Assembly: GCA_965227095.1 (NCBI GenBank)
Contig: CBDDFL010000001.1
Coordinates: forward strand, 1,116,001-1,180,000
DNA length: 64,000 bases
Reading direction: 5' to 3'
Source: JANQMY01 sp965227095
GTDB lineage: Bacteria > Pseudomonadota > Alphaproteobacteria > JANQMY01
Numbering within the stretch: the stretch's first letter is position 1; each line of letters opens with the position of its first letter. Of this stretch, positions 52,050 to 62,009 are shown piece by piece. The notes below the pieces were generated by a model. That model worked only from the letters and a program-made list of their open reading frames with translations. It was not told where the DNA came from and did not search any database. A program made the position numbers and the translations under genes.

Positions 52050-52675
52050 CAGGAGCCGTATAACCGTTCATAGAGATTGACAATCATGCCCGCTGTGGCG
52101 CCCCAGATGTAATGGCCATCATACGGCATGGCGAAATATTCGCGTGCTGCCCCTTTAAAATAGGCGCGATGCCGCTCGTGGTTTTTCGGATTCATGAGGA
52201 AGGACAAAGGTACCTCGAACACTTCCTCAACCTCCGCCGGTTCCGGCGTGAGGGTGTATCCGGGGGCAAGGGTGCCGACAATTGGCAAAATGCAAAAACC
52301 CGTCCCGGTTTCATAGGTATCAAGCGCGCCGATCGGCGAAATGAACTCGGGGGTAATGCCCACTTCTTCATGGGTCTCGCGCAAGGCGGTGTCCACAGGC
52401 GATGCGTCAGCCGCATCGACGCGGCCTCCCGGAAAACTCACCTGACCCGCATGGCTGGGCAGGTGCTGCGACCGTTCGGTGAGAAGTACCGTCACCTCAT
52501 CTTTGTAGGTCAACAAAGGCACGAGAACGGCCGCCGACTTCAAACCGCTTGCGGTTGAGTTTTCATCTTCCGGATCGCGGATCTTGCCGAAATCGCCGCG
52601 CGATGGCGGCGCGGCGTTCCACTCCCCATGTTCCAGGGGCAGCGGAGACAACTTGCGCCTCAGCAGCTCTTCCAT
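52049..52675 (-). CDS. CoA pyrophosphatase (NUDIX, NudL-type)
   Basis: 208 residues. LTERSQHLPSHAGQVSFPGG is the UPF0035 CoA-recognition motif, and the NUDIX box follows as GGRVDAADASPVDTALRET then HEEVG. It cleaves coenzyme A to phosphopantetheine and adenosine 3',5'-bisphosphate. First gene of the NUDIX-DUF6111-cca operon; DUF1285 lies upstream on the same strand after 30 bp. Confidence 0.9.
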   Translation of the reverse strand: MEELLRRKLSPLPLEHGEWNAAPPSRGDFGKIRDPEDENSTASGLKSAAVLVPLLTYKDEVTVLLTERSQHLPSHAGQVSFPGGRVDAADASPVDTALRETHEEVGITPEFISPIGALDTYETGTGFCILPIVGTLAPGYTLTPEPAEVEEVFEVPLSFLMNPKNHERHRAYFKGAAREYFAMPYDGHYIWGATAGMIVNLYERLYGS

Positions 52676-52705
52676 ATCCGATGCTGTTACTTTGTCTAGG
52701 ATGGC

Positions 52706-53308
52706 CTACCCCTCCCGCATTGTTTCTGCGGGCGCGATCGGAAAGAATTTGTGCGCGCTCCACACTCCAAAATATGGGGTGTTATCTACCTTGTGTTCAA
52801 CGCCCAGTTCCACAAGATCATAAAACACCGGCCGGCTGATGAGGGCATCTAAGTTTGAACGGACGCGAACATAAGGTCTTGGTTCTTGCGTTTTTGGATC
52901 AATGGAAAACGTTAATGCGTTTTCGGGGCCCGCGTTTACATTATCGTCCACGTTTGTTCGAAAACGCAGGATCTGCGCCTGTCCGGTCCCCTCGACGGTT
53001 AAACCCACAGCCACAAAAGGCGCGTCGTCCACGGTAATGCCGACCTTTTCCACCGGCGTTACAAGGAAAAATCGATCATCCTCTCGCAGCAAGACCGATG
53101 AAAACAATTTTACCATCGGTTTACGGTTAATTGGCGACCCTAAATAGTACCACGTGCCATCCACAGCGATTCGCATGTCGATATCGCCGCGAAAAGGTGG
53201 ATTCCAGAGGTGAATTGGCGGCAGACCTTTGGTTTTCTGGGCTTCTTCTTTCGCCTTGGATAAACCCTTTATGGCGGGCGAATCAGTACCCTGTTCCGGG
53301 TCGGTCAT
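52706..53308 (-). CDS. DUF1285 domain protein
   Basis: 200 residues from the ATG at 53308 (GAAGAAGG 7 nt before); an ATG at 53332 is also in frame. GLPPIHLWNPPFRGDIDMRIAVDGTWYYLGSPI is the opening, followed by LVTPVEKVGITVDDAPFVAV; both are DUF1285 hallmarks. A structural-genomics family with no settled function. It precedes the CoA pyrophosphatase gene and is divergent from the MoxR gene. Confidence 0.85.
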   Translation of the reverse strand: MTDPEQGTDSPAIKGLSKAKEEAQKTKGLPPIHLWNPPFRGDIDMRIAVDGTWYYLGSPINRKPMVKLFSSVLLREDDRFFLVTPVEKVGITVDDAPFVAVGLTVEGTGQAQILRFRTNVDDNVNAGPENALTFSIDPKTQEPRPYVRVRSNLDALISRPVFYDLVELGVEHKVDNTPYFGVWSAHKFFPIAPAETMREG

Positions 53309-53465
53309 ATCTTGGCCTTCTTCTTTAACCATATGTCGTCACAAAATAGAGGTCCGACGCGGCGGTCCTTATTTGCTAAGATACTAGGCAGGAAGGATGG
53401 CGCGGCAAGGGCGCCTGTCTTTAACCACCAGCGCATGGATACCAGGAACCGAGTTTAGGCAACAC

Positions 53466-54464
53466 ATGAACACCCAAATTGACGACGACAAGCAGATCGT
53501 TCAGGACCTTGAAGCAGCGGGCGAAAAGCTTGCGCGTGTCAAGCAAGGTATCAGCGCGCTCATTTTTGGCCAGGACGACGTTATCGCGCAAAGCCTCATC
53601 ACCATATTATCCGGTGGTCATGCCCTTCTGATTGGCGTGCCCGGGCTTGCCAAAACACGGCTTGTGGAAACCATGGGGACCGCTTTGGGCCTCGACGCAA
53701 AACGCCTTCAGTTTACGCCCGATCTCATGCCCGCCGATATTTTGGGCTCGGAAGTTTTAGAAGAATCCGACACCGGCAAAAGGTCCTTTCGGTTTATCAA
53801 GGGGCCGGTGTTCTGTCAGCTTCTGATGGCCGATGAAATCAACCGTGCAAGTCCTCGAACGCAATCGGCGCTGTTGCAGTCCATGCAGGAACATGAAGTG
53901 ACCATCGCCGGTGAACACTACGCGCTACCGCAACCGTTTCATGTGCTGGCGACCCAGAACCCGCTGGAACAAGAAGGCACGTACCCGTTGCCGGAAGCGC
54001 AGCTCGACCGGTTTTTGCTTCAGATCGACGTGAGTTACCCGGATCGGGACGCGGAAAAACAAATGTTGTTCGCGACCACCGGGATTGACGAAAAGAGCGC
54101 GGAGATTGTGACGAGCGCTGCCGAGCTGCTGCAGATACAATCATTGGTGCGACGGATGCCGGTTGGGGAGCAAGTGGTGGATGCCATATTGGCGTTGGTG
54201 CGGTCCGCGCGTCCCGACGAAGATGCGGATGACCTGGTTAAGACCCATGTTGCCTGGGGGCCCGGACCGCGCGCATCGCAAGCCTTGATGTTGGCAACGC
54301 GTGCGAAAGCGTTGTTGGAGGGGCGCCTGTCCCCATCGGTGGACGATGTGGTCGATCTAGCGGGACCCGTGCTCCGCCATCGGATGGCCCTTAGTTTTAG
54401 TGCGCGTGCAGACGGTGTGACGCTGCAAGAAATCATCGCGGGATTGTGCGCAAGGCTTGGATAA
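53466..54464 (+). CDS. MoxR-family AAA+ ATPase
   Basis: 332 residues from the ATG at 53466. Walker A-like GVPGLAKTRLVETM, Walker B and beyond LMADEINRASPRTQSAL, sensor VLATQNPLEQEGTYPLPEAQ, all typical of MoxR. These ATPases act as chaperones for VWA-domain proteins or metal insertion. The DUF58 gene follows by 3 bp and the BatA-like and VWA-like genes follow that, the standard MoxR cluster. Confidence 0.93.
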   Translation: MNTQIDDDKQIVQDLEAAGEKLARVKQGISALIFGQDDVIAQSLITILSGGHALLIGVPGLAKTRLVETMGTALGLDAKRLQFTPDLMPADILGSEVLEESDTGKRSFRFIKGPVFCQLLMADEINRASPRTQSALLQSMQEHEVTIAGEHYALPQPFHVLATQNPLEQEGTYPLPEAQLDRFLLQIDVSYPDRDAEKQMLFATTGIDEKSAEIVTSAAELLQIQSLVRRMPVGEQVVDAILALVRSARPDEDADDLVKTHVAWGPGPRASQALMLATRAKALLEGRLSPSVDDVVDLAGPVLRHRMALSFSARADGVTLQEIIAGLCARLG

Positions 54465-54467
54465 CGA

Positions 54468-55421
54468 ATGGCTGCTCCCTTTTGGCGTGACTCAGTGGTC
54501 GGCGCGCTCTCTTCACCTGAAGGCCGAACCGCGCGCCTTCCGCAAGACGCCGAAGCCTTAAGCGAACGGCTTCCGGCATTATTGGTGAATGCGGAACGCA
54601 TCGCGAATACGGTGGCTCACGGCATTCATGGGCGGCGCCGGCCCGGCACCGGAGAAACGTTTTGGCAATTCCGACACCATATGGAAGGCGATACCGCAGC
54701 GTCGATCGATTGGCGTCAATCCGCCAAAACGCAAAGCTATTTTGTGCGCGAAAATGAATGGGAAGTGGCTGAAAGCGTCTGGTTGTGGTGTGACCAATCA
54801 GCATCCATGAACTATTCTTATGAAGATGGGTTGCCGACAAAAAAAGACCGGGCACTGATTTTGACGATGGCACTTGGCCATCTGCTGTTGAGGGCCGGCG
54901 AACGGGTGGGTGTTCTAGGGGAAAAACTTCCGCCGTTGCTGGGGCTCAGTGCTTATGCCCGTCTCGGACACAGCCTTCTCGAAAGTGACAAGGGCAATGC
55001 GGGCTTGCCTGCCGCCGTAGAACTTCCGCGCCATGCCCGGACCGTCATTGTGAGCGACTTTCTAGCGCCCTGGGATGTGCTGCACGAGCGCCTCAATTTT
55101 CTTGCGCACGCCCATGCGCGGGGGCATTTGGTGCAAGTGCTCGATCCGGCGGAGGAAGAATTTCCGTTTTCTGGCAGAACTGTCTTTGAGGATTTGGAAG
55201 ACCATAGCGAGCTTGTGGTTGGCCGTGCGGAAAGATTGGGCGATGAGTATCGTGAAAAGCTCGGCGCTCTGAAATCCGCCTTGTCGCATTGGGCCCGCCG
55301 CAGCGGCTGGACGTTCACACAGCATCGCACGGACAGGGCACCTCATCTTACACTGTTGCAGATTCACGGATTGTTGAGCGACCCAATGGTGCGCGATCAT
55401 CGACGTCGGGGGGCATGGTGA
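54468..55421 (+). CDS. DUF58 domain protein
   Basis: 317 residues. HGIHGRRRPGTGETFWQFRH and GDTAASIDWRQSAKTQ are the DUF58 core, then a MIDAS-less VWA-like region with VWLWCDQSASMNYS (Asp-x-Ser-x-Ser present), ALGHLLLRAGERVGVL and VIVSDFLAPWD. Cytoplasmic; works with the MoxR ATPase. Its stop overlaps the next start (GTGA-type overlap, 7 bp). Confidence 0.9.
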   Translation: MAAPFWRDSVVGALSSPEGRTARLPQDAEALSERLPALLVNAERIANTVAHGIHGRRRPGTGETFWQFRHHMEGDTAASIDWRQSAKTQSYFVRENEWEVAESVWLWCDQSASMNYSYEDGLPTKKDRALILTMALGHLLLRAGERVGVLGEKLPPLLGLSAYARLGHSLLESDKGNAGLPAAVELPRHARTVIVSDFLAPWDVLHERLNFLAHAHARGHLVQVLDPAEEEFPFSGRTVFEDLEDHSELVVGRAERLGDEYREKLGALKSALSHWARRSGWTFTQHRTDRAPHLTLLQIHGLLSDPMVRDHRRRGAW

Positions 55422-58183
55422 CGTTAGGTGCGCTTACATTTCTTTACCCTTGGGTGTTGTCGGCCTTATTGGCCTTGCCCCTTATTTGGTGGTTGCTGCG
55501 AATAACGCCACCCCAGCCCCGGCGTGTGCCTTTTCCTGCGTTTAAACTCCTCTTGGGCCTTCAAAAACAAGAGGAGACAGCAGCACACACGCCGTGGTGG
55601 TTGTTGCTTTTGCGTGTACTGACGATTGCGGTGCTAATCATCGGCTTCGCGGGGCCTCTTCTGAATTGGGGACATCCGTCTGAAAATCGCAATCCACTGG
55701 TGGTGATTGTGGACAACGGGTGGGCCGCCGCAAGCAATTGGGAGCGCCGCAAAGGGGCTGCCCGAGAAATTTTGGTCCAGGCGGAAACAACAGGGCGCCC
55801 TGTTTTACTGCTCACAACGGCAGAACAGAAAAGCACACAAAACACCGTCTCTGTTCAGACCGCCGAACAAGCGCTGGAGATGCTGCATGTTCTGGAGCCA
55901 GCGCCATGGTGGCCGGACCGCATGGCTGTTCTTGGTTTGATCGACAGCGCCGCTTTGGAAAATCCAGAGATCATCTGGGTCTCGGACAATATAGGGGGCG
56001 CCGGCGATGACGAATTCGCGGCCGGCTTAAAAAAAATTGGTGATGTGCGCGTATTAGTGACCGAGCAGGATCCACTCATGTTAGAGCGGTCTCCGGTGCA
56101 AGACGCGTCAATGAAGATGGTTGTAAAACGGCCAAGATCGACAAGCGATCGCAGCGGTGACCTCGTGGTGGCCGCCGCGGACGGGACCGTTATTGGGTCT
56201 TTTCCGTTTCAGTTCGCATCGGGAGAGCGTGAAACCGAGGTGTTGATTGACTTGCCATTGAAGCTGCGTAATGCAGTTGGGCGAATTTCGGTGCGTGGCG
56301 AGCGCTCAGCCGGCGCGACGTTCTTATTGGATGACTCACAAAAACGGCGTTCGGTCGGAATAGCGACCGCCGGTGACCAGGAAGACGAACAGCCTCTTTT
56401 GTCCGATACCTATTATGTGCGGCGGGCGATCGATCCCTATGCAGAGGTTGTTGCTGGAAATACCGGCAATCTTGTCCAAAAGGAGATCTCTGTCCTTATT
56501 CTGTCAGACATCGGTCAAATTGTTGGCGATGATCTTGAGGCGGTCGAGAACTGGGTCGAAAAAGGCGGCGTTCTCATTCGCTTTGCGGGACCTAGGCTGG
56601 CCGCAAAAAGGGACCGATTGATCCCTGTTTCATTGCGGGATGGCGGGCGAGCGTTTGGCGGGGCGCTTTCTTGGGAGTCACCGCAAAAACTCAAACCGTT
56701 TGAACCGTCAAGCCCCTTCTTCGGAGTTGAAATTAGTAAAGACGTATCGGTGAAGCGTCAGGTTTTGGCCGAGCCGTCTATTGAACTTGCGGGCCGGACC
56801 TGGGCGCAGTTGGAAGACGGTACCCCTTTGGTCACAGCGGCAAAGCGGGGCGATGGGTGGATCGTGTTGATTCACGTGACAGCGAATTCAAGCTGGTCGA
56901 ATCTCCCACTTTCTGGGATGTTCGTCGATATGCTGCGGAAGATGATCAATATCTCTGCGGCCCTGCCATCGGCGACCGGTCCAGAAACATTGGACGCCAG
57001 CGTTGTCCTGCCGCCGGTCCGTGTGCTGAGCGGCTTTGGAGTGGCGCAAGACCCTTCATCAAATGTGCTGCCTTTGCCTCATGGCGAGACAAAAACCAGT
57101 CCAGATCATCCCCCCGGGATTTACGCGCGGGGGGCTACGCAATGTGCGCTGAACATTGGTGACCAATCCGCCACTCTGTTACCGGTCGGTTCTTCGGCAG
57201 GTGTCACAACGGAAACGATCAGCCCGCCGGAAGTCGTGAGGTTGCGGCCATGGCTGCTGTTGGGCGGATTGTTGCTGTTCTTAATTGACTGGGTTGCGGT
57301 CATGTGGCTGTTCGGCCGTCATCGCGTTCGGCGCTTTGCGCCGACCTCCGCCGCTGTTGTTCTTGCCCCCATGTTGGTGGTTTTGATCAGTTGGTTGGAG
57401 GTGCCGGTACGGGCAGCGGAGGCCCTGTCGGATAAAGATCGTGCGGCATTGGCCGCGACCTTGGAAACAAGACTTGCTTTTGTGATTACCGGCGACCGCG
57501 ATGTGGATCAGATGAGCGAGGCGGGGTTGTCCGGGCTTGGCCGTGTGTTGGCCAGTCGAACTGCGGTTGAACCGGGCGCGCCAATCGGTGTTGATTTAGA
57601 GCAGGATGAACTTGCGTTTTTCCCCCTTCTGTTTTGGCCGGTCACCGAAAGCCAGCCTGCTTTGTCACCAGAAGCCCTGTCGCGCGTCGATGCTTATATG
57701 AAGAATGGTGGGACGATCCTTTTCGATACGCGGGATCAGCAAAAAAACATTCTGCCTCAACTCGAAAGCACAACGGGGGCTGGACAAAAGAAACTTGCCT
57801 CACTGATCGGCAGTCTGGATATCCCGCCCTTGATGCCGTTGAACGAAGAGCATGTTCTGACGAAGTCATTTTACTTGCTCAATACCTTTCCCGGGCGCTG
57901 GGCCGGTGGACGTGTCTGGGTGGAAGCCCAAAATGAAAGCACGGGGTCGACGCCATCAAGCAATGACGGCGTGTCATCCATCATCATTGGGTCTAACGAT
58001 TGGGCGGCAGCATGGGCAAGAGACGATAACGGACGTCCTATCGCCGCTGTGGTCCCGGGGGGAGCGCGCCAGCGGGAATTGGCGATGCGCTTTGGCGTCA
58101 ATTTAGTGATGTATTCGCTCACTGGGAATTATAAGGCAGATTCCGTTCACATTCCGGCTTTGTTGGAACGTTTGGGACAATAG
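55415..58183 (+). CDS. BatA/DUF4159 membrane protein
   Basis: 922 residues from the ATG at 55415; the frame opens at 55289, inside DUF58. TM1 is FLYPWVLSALLALPLIWWL, then the BatA N-terminal motif RVPFPAFKLLLGL, TM2 LLLLRVLTIAVLIIGFAG, a periplasmic glutamine-amidotransferase-like region, two helices near 605-660, and a C-terminal DUF4159 domain (LAFFPLLFWPVTESQPAL, NGGTILFDTRDQ). Such proteins anchor MoxR clusters at the inner membrane. Function beyond that is unknown. Confidence 0.88.
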   Translation: MVTLGALTFLYPWVLSALLALPLIWWLLRITPPQPRRVPFPAFKLLLGLQKQEETAAHTPWWLLLLRVLTIAVLIIGFAGPLLNWGHPSENRNPLVVIVDNGWAAASNWERRKGAAREILVQAETTGRPVLLLTTAEQKSTQNTVSVQTAEQALEMLHVLEPAPWWPDRMAVLGLIDSAALENPEIIWVSDNIGGAGDDEFAAGLKKIGDVRVLVTEQDPLMLERSPVQDASMKMVVKRPRSTSDRSGDLVVAAADGTVIGSFPFQFASGERETEVLIDLPLKLRNAVGRISVRGERSAGATFLLDDSQKRRSVGIATAGDQEDEQPLLSDTYYVRRAIDPYAEVVAGNTGNLVQKEISVLILSDIGQIVGDDLEAVENWVEKGGVLIRFAGPRLAAKRDRLIPVSLRDGGRAFGGALSWESPQKLKPFEPSSPFFGVEISKDVSVKRQVLAEPSIELAGRTWAQLEDGTPLVTAAKRGDGWIVLIHVTANSSWSNLPLSGMFVDMLRKMINISAALPSATGPETLDASVVLPPVRVLSGFGVAQDPSSNVLPLPHGETKTSPDHPPGIYARGATQCALNIGDQSATLLPVGSSAGVTTETISPPEVVRLRPWLLLGGLLLFLIDWVAVMWLFGRHRVRRFAPTSAAVVLAPMLVVLISWLEVPVRAAEALSDKDRAALAATLETRLAFVITGDRDVDQMSEAGLSGLGRVLASRTAVEPGAPIGVDLEQDELAFFPLLFWPVTESQPALSPEALSRVDAYMKNGGTILFDTRDQQKNILPQLESTTGAGQKKLASLIGSLDIPPLMPLNEEHVLTKSFYLLNTFPGRWAGGRVWVEAQNESTGSTPSSNDGVSSIIIGSNDWAAAWARDDNGRPIAAVVPGGARQRELAMRFGVNLVMYSLTGNYKADSVHIPALLERLGQ

Positions 58184-58186
58184 ACC

Positions 58187-60274
58187 ATGTGGCGTGTTGC
58201 GTTTTTCCCATCGTTTCCCGAACCGGTGCTGATCGCGTTGGGGGCGGTCTGCGTGTTGTTTTTTGCGGCAGCGTTTTGGTTTCGAGTGCGTGGCGCGGTG
58301 TGGCGTTTTTCGGCTGCGTCACTGGTGCTGCTCGCGCTCATGAATCCATCCGTGTTGCGGGAAGATAGAGAAGGGCTGGATGATGTTGTCGCTCTGGTCG
58401 TCGATCAATCTGAAAGTCAGAAGATCGCCGGGCGGGACGTCGAAACTGAAAAAGCGCTTGCAGATCTTCAAGGGCAATTGGCCGATCAAGACAATATATC
58501 GGTACGGGTGGTCCGGGTCGGTGACGGGGGTGCCTCAACCGATCGCGATGGAACGCATCTGTTTTCGGAGCTAACACGTGCGCTTGAAGATGTGGCGCCC
58601 AACCGGCTTGCGGGCGCTATTCTTCTAACCGATGGGCAGGTCCATGATGCACCGCCGGTCACCGAGGGGGAGGCATTCGGGGCACCAATTCACACTCTCA
58701 TCGTTGGAGAGCGGGATGGCTATGACCGCAAACTAACTGTTGAACGCGCGCCGGTGTTTGGAATTGTGGGAGAGTCGGTGTCCGTCACGCTGCGGGTTGA
58801 TGAACATGGTCAAACGAGTACAAGCACGCGCAAACTCATCTCCGTCGATGTTTTGGTGGACGGCCGACCTGTTCAGTCTCAGTACTTGCCGGTCGGGCAG
58901 CCCAGGACGATCGATTTTGAAATCGATCACGGTGGCAAAAACGTGGTTGAGATCCGTGTGGAAACGGACCCAGAGGAACTGACCGCCAAGAACAATGTGG
59001 CGGTTCTGGAGGTCTCTGGAGTGCGTGATCGTTTGCGGGTCTTGTTGGTCTCTGGAGAGCCCCACGCGGGAGAGCGAACATGGCGCAATCTGCTTAAGGC
59101 CGATCCATCCGTTGATCTTGTACATTTTACAATTCTGCGGCCGCCGGAAAAACAAGACGGAACCCCGATTGACGAGCTTTCGCTCATTGCGTTTCCCACG
59201 CGAGAATTGTTTTCGGAAAAGCTAAGTGAATTTGACCTCATCATCTTCGACCGTTACCAGCGCCGAAACGTGTTGCCCTTGATTTATCTCGCAAATGTGG
59301 CGCGGTTCGTGGAAGACGGCGGCGCCCTTCTCACGGCGGCGGGGCCTGCCTTTGCCACGGCGCTGAGCTTATATCGCACCCCGTTGGCAGGTGTATTACC
59401 GGCACAACCCACCGGTGACGTGGTCGAACAGGGCTATCGCCCGCGCGTGACAAGTGCCGGGGCGCGGCACCCTGTTACGGCTCAGCTTCCGGGAACCAAT
59501 GCGTTGCCGACGGAAAACCCAGATTGGGGGCGGTGGTTCAGGTTGGTTTCAACAGAACGGGTATCTGGCAGCACCCTTATGGCGGGACCGGATGATGGTC
59601 CGGTGCTGGTTTTGGACCGTGTTGGTGACGGGCGGGTGGCGCAGCTTCTCTCTGATCACAGTTGGTTATGGGCTCGCGGTTATGAAGGCGGTGGTCCGCA
59701 GGCTGAGCTTTTGCGTCGTTTGGCACATTGGTTGATGAAAGAGCCTGAGCTTGAAGAAGAAAAACTGTCGGCGGATGTGCTGGGCGGCGAATTGGTGGTT
59801 ACCCGCCGCACCATGGAAGAAGTGCCAACCGATGTGCGTGTCACCAGCCCCACCGGCAAATTAGAAAACCTCACCCTTTCCGAAACCCAATCCGGTGTCT
59901 GGAAAGCGCAAATGCCAGTGGAAGAGGTTGGCCTTTACCGCTTAGACAATGGCGGCAAGGTTGCGGTTGCCGCCGTCGGCCCGCTCAATCCTAAAGAATA
60001 TAGCGATGTTCGGTCGACCCAAGACATCCTGGCGCCGATATCGCGTGAAAGCGGTGGCGCCGTCATGTGGTTGCAGGATTTCTCGCGACCAGCACCTCTG
60101 GTACGGCGCGTATCCAAGGGGCGTGAGATGGTCGGGCGAGACTGGATTGGCCTTGCTAGAAATAATGCCTTTGTGGTGCGGTCCATATCGAGCTCTGCGC
60201 TTTTGCCTCCTTGGCTATTTCTCCTGCTGATTTCTGCAGTAACTCTCTTTGCCTGGCGCCGTGAAAGCAGCTAA
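58187..60274 (+). CDS. VWA-like/glutamine-amidotransferase-like membrane protein
   Basis: 695 residues. TM1 about 12-31 and TM2 about 37-51, then VVALVVDQSESQK, a VWA metal-site Asp-x-Ser-x-Ser, and GAILLTDGQVHD. The middle is a beta-sandwich (residues about 180-275). The region LRVLLVSGEPHAGERTWRN then FDLIIFDRYQRRNVLP, EDGGALLTAAGPAF is a class-I-amidotransferase-like fold without its catalytic Cys. A last helix spans PPWLFLLLISAVTLFAW. It closes the MoxR block and overlaps the convergent GNAT gene by 4 bp. Confidence 0.8.
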   Translation: MWRVAFFPSFPEPVLIALGAVCVLFFAAAFWFRVRGAVWRFSAASLVLLALMNPSVLREDREGLDDVVALVVDQSESQKIAGRDVETEKALADLQGQLADQDNISVRVVRVGDGGASTDRDGTHLFSELTRALEDVAPNRLAGAILLTDGQVHDAPPVTEGEAFGAPIHTLIVGERDGYDRKLTVERAPVFGIVGESVSVTLRVDEHGQTSTSTRKLISVDVLVDGRPVQSQYLPVGQPRTIDFEIDHGGKNVVEIRVETDPEELTAKNNVAVLEVSGVRDRLRVLLVSGEPHAGERTWRNLLKADPSVDLVHFTILRPPEKQDGTPIDELSLIAFPTRELFSEKLSEFDLIIFDRYQRRNVLPLIYLANVARFVEDGGALLTAAGPAFATALSLYRTPLAGVLPAQPTGDVVEQGYRPRVTSAGARHPVTAQLPGTNALPTENPDWGRWFRLVSTERVSGSTLMAGPDDGPVLVLDRVGDGRVAQLLSDHSWLWARGYEGGGPQAELLRRLAHWLMKEPELEEEKLSADVLGGELVVTRRTMEEVPTDVRVTSPTGKLENLTLSETQSGVWKAQMPVEEVGLYRLDNGGKVAVAAVGPLNPKEYSDVRSTQDILAPISRESGGAVMWLQDFSRPAPLVRRVSKGREMVGRDWIGLARNNAFVVRSISSSALLPPWLFLLLISAVTLFAWRRESS

Positions 60275-60762
60275 CTGTTTTTCTCAATAGGGCCGGCAAA
60301 GTCGGCCGTTAGGGACTCGTCCAACAGCCGAAGGAGCAGACGGTTGGGATCAACCGGTCCCGGGAAGGAGAAGCGGCCTGGATCTGTTTTCACAAATCCC
60401 GACCGAGCGTAGTAGGGTTCGTCTCCCACAAGAAAGACCGATTTGTACCCTTGCTCTTGCGCCGCAATAAGGCTGTGGTCCACCAATGCAATGCCTAAGC
60501 CTTTTCCGCGTACGGAAGGATTCACCGCCAGTGGGCCCAGCAACAAAGAATCGTATGCGCCCCCAACCTTGATTGGCCAGTATCGGATGCTGCCTTGCAT
60601 CTGGCCGTCCATCAAGCCCACAAAACAAAGTGACGCTATGGCGTTGACGCCTTCGCGTAGCCGATAGGACGATTTCGCAAAACGGCCCGGCCCGAAGGCT
60701 AAATCTAGTAGTTTTTCGATTTCCGCCTGGTCACCGGCTTCTTCATGTCGAATAGAAATCAT
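60271..60762 (-). CDS. GNAT N-acetyltransferase (YhbS-like)
   Basis: 163 residues, GGAG 8 nt before the ATG. YDSLLLGPLAVNPSVRGKGLGIALVDHSL carries the acetyl-CoA V-x-P-x-x-R-G-x-G-x-G site; KSVFLVGDEPYYARSGF is the YhbS-type C-terminal segment. Substrate unknown. Its stop codon overlaps the stop of the opposing membrane protein. Confidence 0.9.
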   Translation of the reverse strand: MISIRHEEAGDQAEIEKLLDLAFGPGRFAKSSYRLREGVNAIASLCFVGLMDGQMQGSIRYWPIKVGGAYDSLLLGPLAVNPSVRGKGLGIALVDHSLIAAQEQGYKSVFLVGDEPYYARSGFVKTDPGRFSFPGPVDPNRLLLRLLDESLTADFAGPIEKNS

Positions 60763-61084
60763 CAGGAGGTCTCCACGAACAAAAACGGGGAAATCGCAGG
60801 GTGACCCTCAATTGCACGATCGTTGATGTTCTGGAGAAATAGCGAAAGAAACGCGCGCAATTAGGCCACGCTGCGTGTTTGCAGCATGATGGTGCGACGT
60901 CGTCGTCGGAGACAAAGCTTTTGAGGCGCAACAGCGCTCATCGCGGGTTCCTTCTTCATGAAGCAGCGTCGGTAACACAGGCTCCGGGCCGGGTAAAGAC
61001 AATTCTTTCGGGAAAAGACTCGCGATCCACCACGAGATTGGACTATTTTCCGCGCACGAGACTCATATTCGCAGGAGATAAAAG
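60763..61084. other. 322-bp intergenic region
   Basis: Divergent gap between the GNAT and SDR genes. It ends in a strong AGGAGATAAAAG ribosome site for the SDR gene. I see no gene, RNA or clear promoter pair in it. Confidence 0.5.
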
Positions 61085-62002
61085 ATGCCTCGCATGGAAG
61101 GAAAAGTAGTTTTGGTCACCGGCGCCGCGCGCGGCATTGGTAAGGAATGCGCGCTTCTGGCGGCCAAAGAGGGCGCCAAGGTGATCGTCAATGATCTTGG
61201 CGGCGGTGTTGGCGGGGGCGACGAGGGAACAGCGGGACCGGCCGAAGAAGTCGCCCAAGAAATTCGTGACGCTGGTGGAGAAGCTGCATCCAACTCGGAC
61301 AGCGTCTCTGAAATGAGCGGTGCCAAAAATATGGTCGAGCAAGCGCTCGATACCTTTGGCGGCCTGCATTCGGTGATCAGCCCGGCGGGAATTTTGCGCG
61401 ATAAGATGTTCCATAAAATGGAAGACGAAGACTGGCATTCGGTCATCAATGTGCACCTCAATGGTTCCTACAATGTGACCAAGGCGGCGATTAATCACTT
61501 CCGCACCCAAGAAGAAGGCTCGTTTGTCCTCTTTACCTCGACGTCTGGTCTGATCGGAAATATTGGCCAAGCGAACTATGCCGCCGCCAAAATGGGGATT
61601 GTTGGCTTGTCGAAGATTATCGCGATGGAGGGGGCACAGAAAAATGTGCGCTCAAATGTAATTGCACCGTTCGCCTGGACCCGAATGATTGCGACCATTC
61701 CTGTCAAAGACGATGCGTCAGCAGCCCGTGTTGAGCGGATGAAGCGCGCCATGCGGGCGGATCAAGTTGCGGTTCCGGCGGTTGCGCTTTGTTCCGAAGA
61801 CGCAAAAGACGTCAGTGGCCAAATCTTTACGGTTCGCGGGAATGAGATCTTCTTGATGAGCCAGCCGCGTCCTGTGCGTGGCCTTGCGCGTTTGGAAGGC
61901 TGGACCGTCGATGGCGTTTTGGAACATGCGATGCCCGCCATGAAGCCAAGTATGACGGACCTTGGGGCAACCGTTTCTGTATTCGGATGGGAGCCGGTTT
62001 AG
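61085..62002 (+). CDS. SDR oxidoreductase, (3R)-hydroxyacyl-CoA dehydrogenase-like (17beta-HSD4 type)
   Basis: 305 residues with a clear AGGAGATAA ribosome site. Cofactor motif VTGAARGIGKE, VNDLGGGVGGGDEG (the insertion typical of multifunctional-enzyme-2/17beta-HSD4 SDRs), SPAGILRD, and catalytic YAAAKMG after a Ser in TSTSGLIG. About 50 residues beyond the SDR core form the C-terminal extension. It probably oxidises 3-hydroxyacyl-CoA in fatty acid or sterol side-chain breakdown. Confidence 0.85.
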   Translation: MPRMEGKVVLVTGAARGIGKECALLAAKEGAKVIVNDLGGGVGGGDEGTAGPAEEVAQEIRDAGGEAASNSDSVSEMSGAKNMVEQALDTFGGLHSVISPAGILRDKMFHKMEDEDWHSVINVHLNGSYNVTKAAINHFRTQEEGSFVLFTSTSGLIGNIGQANYAAAKMGIVGLSKIIAMEGAQKNVRSNVIAPFAWTRMIATIPVKDDASAARVERMKRAMRADQVAVPAVALCSEDAKDVSGQIFTVRGNEIFLMSQPRPVRGLARLEGWTVDGVLEHAMPAMKPSMTDLGATVSVFGWEPV

Positions 62003-62009
62003 GCGCGGC

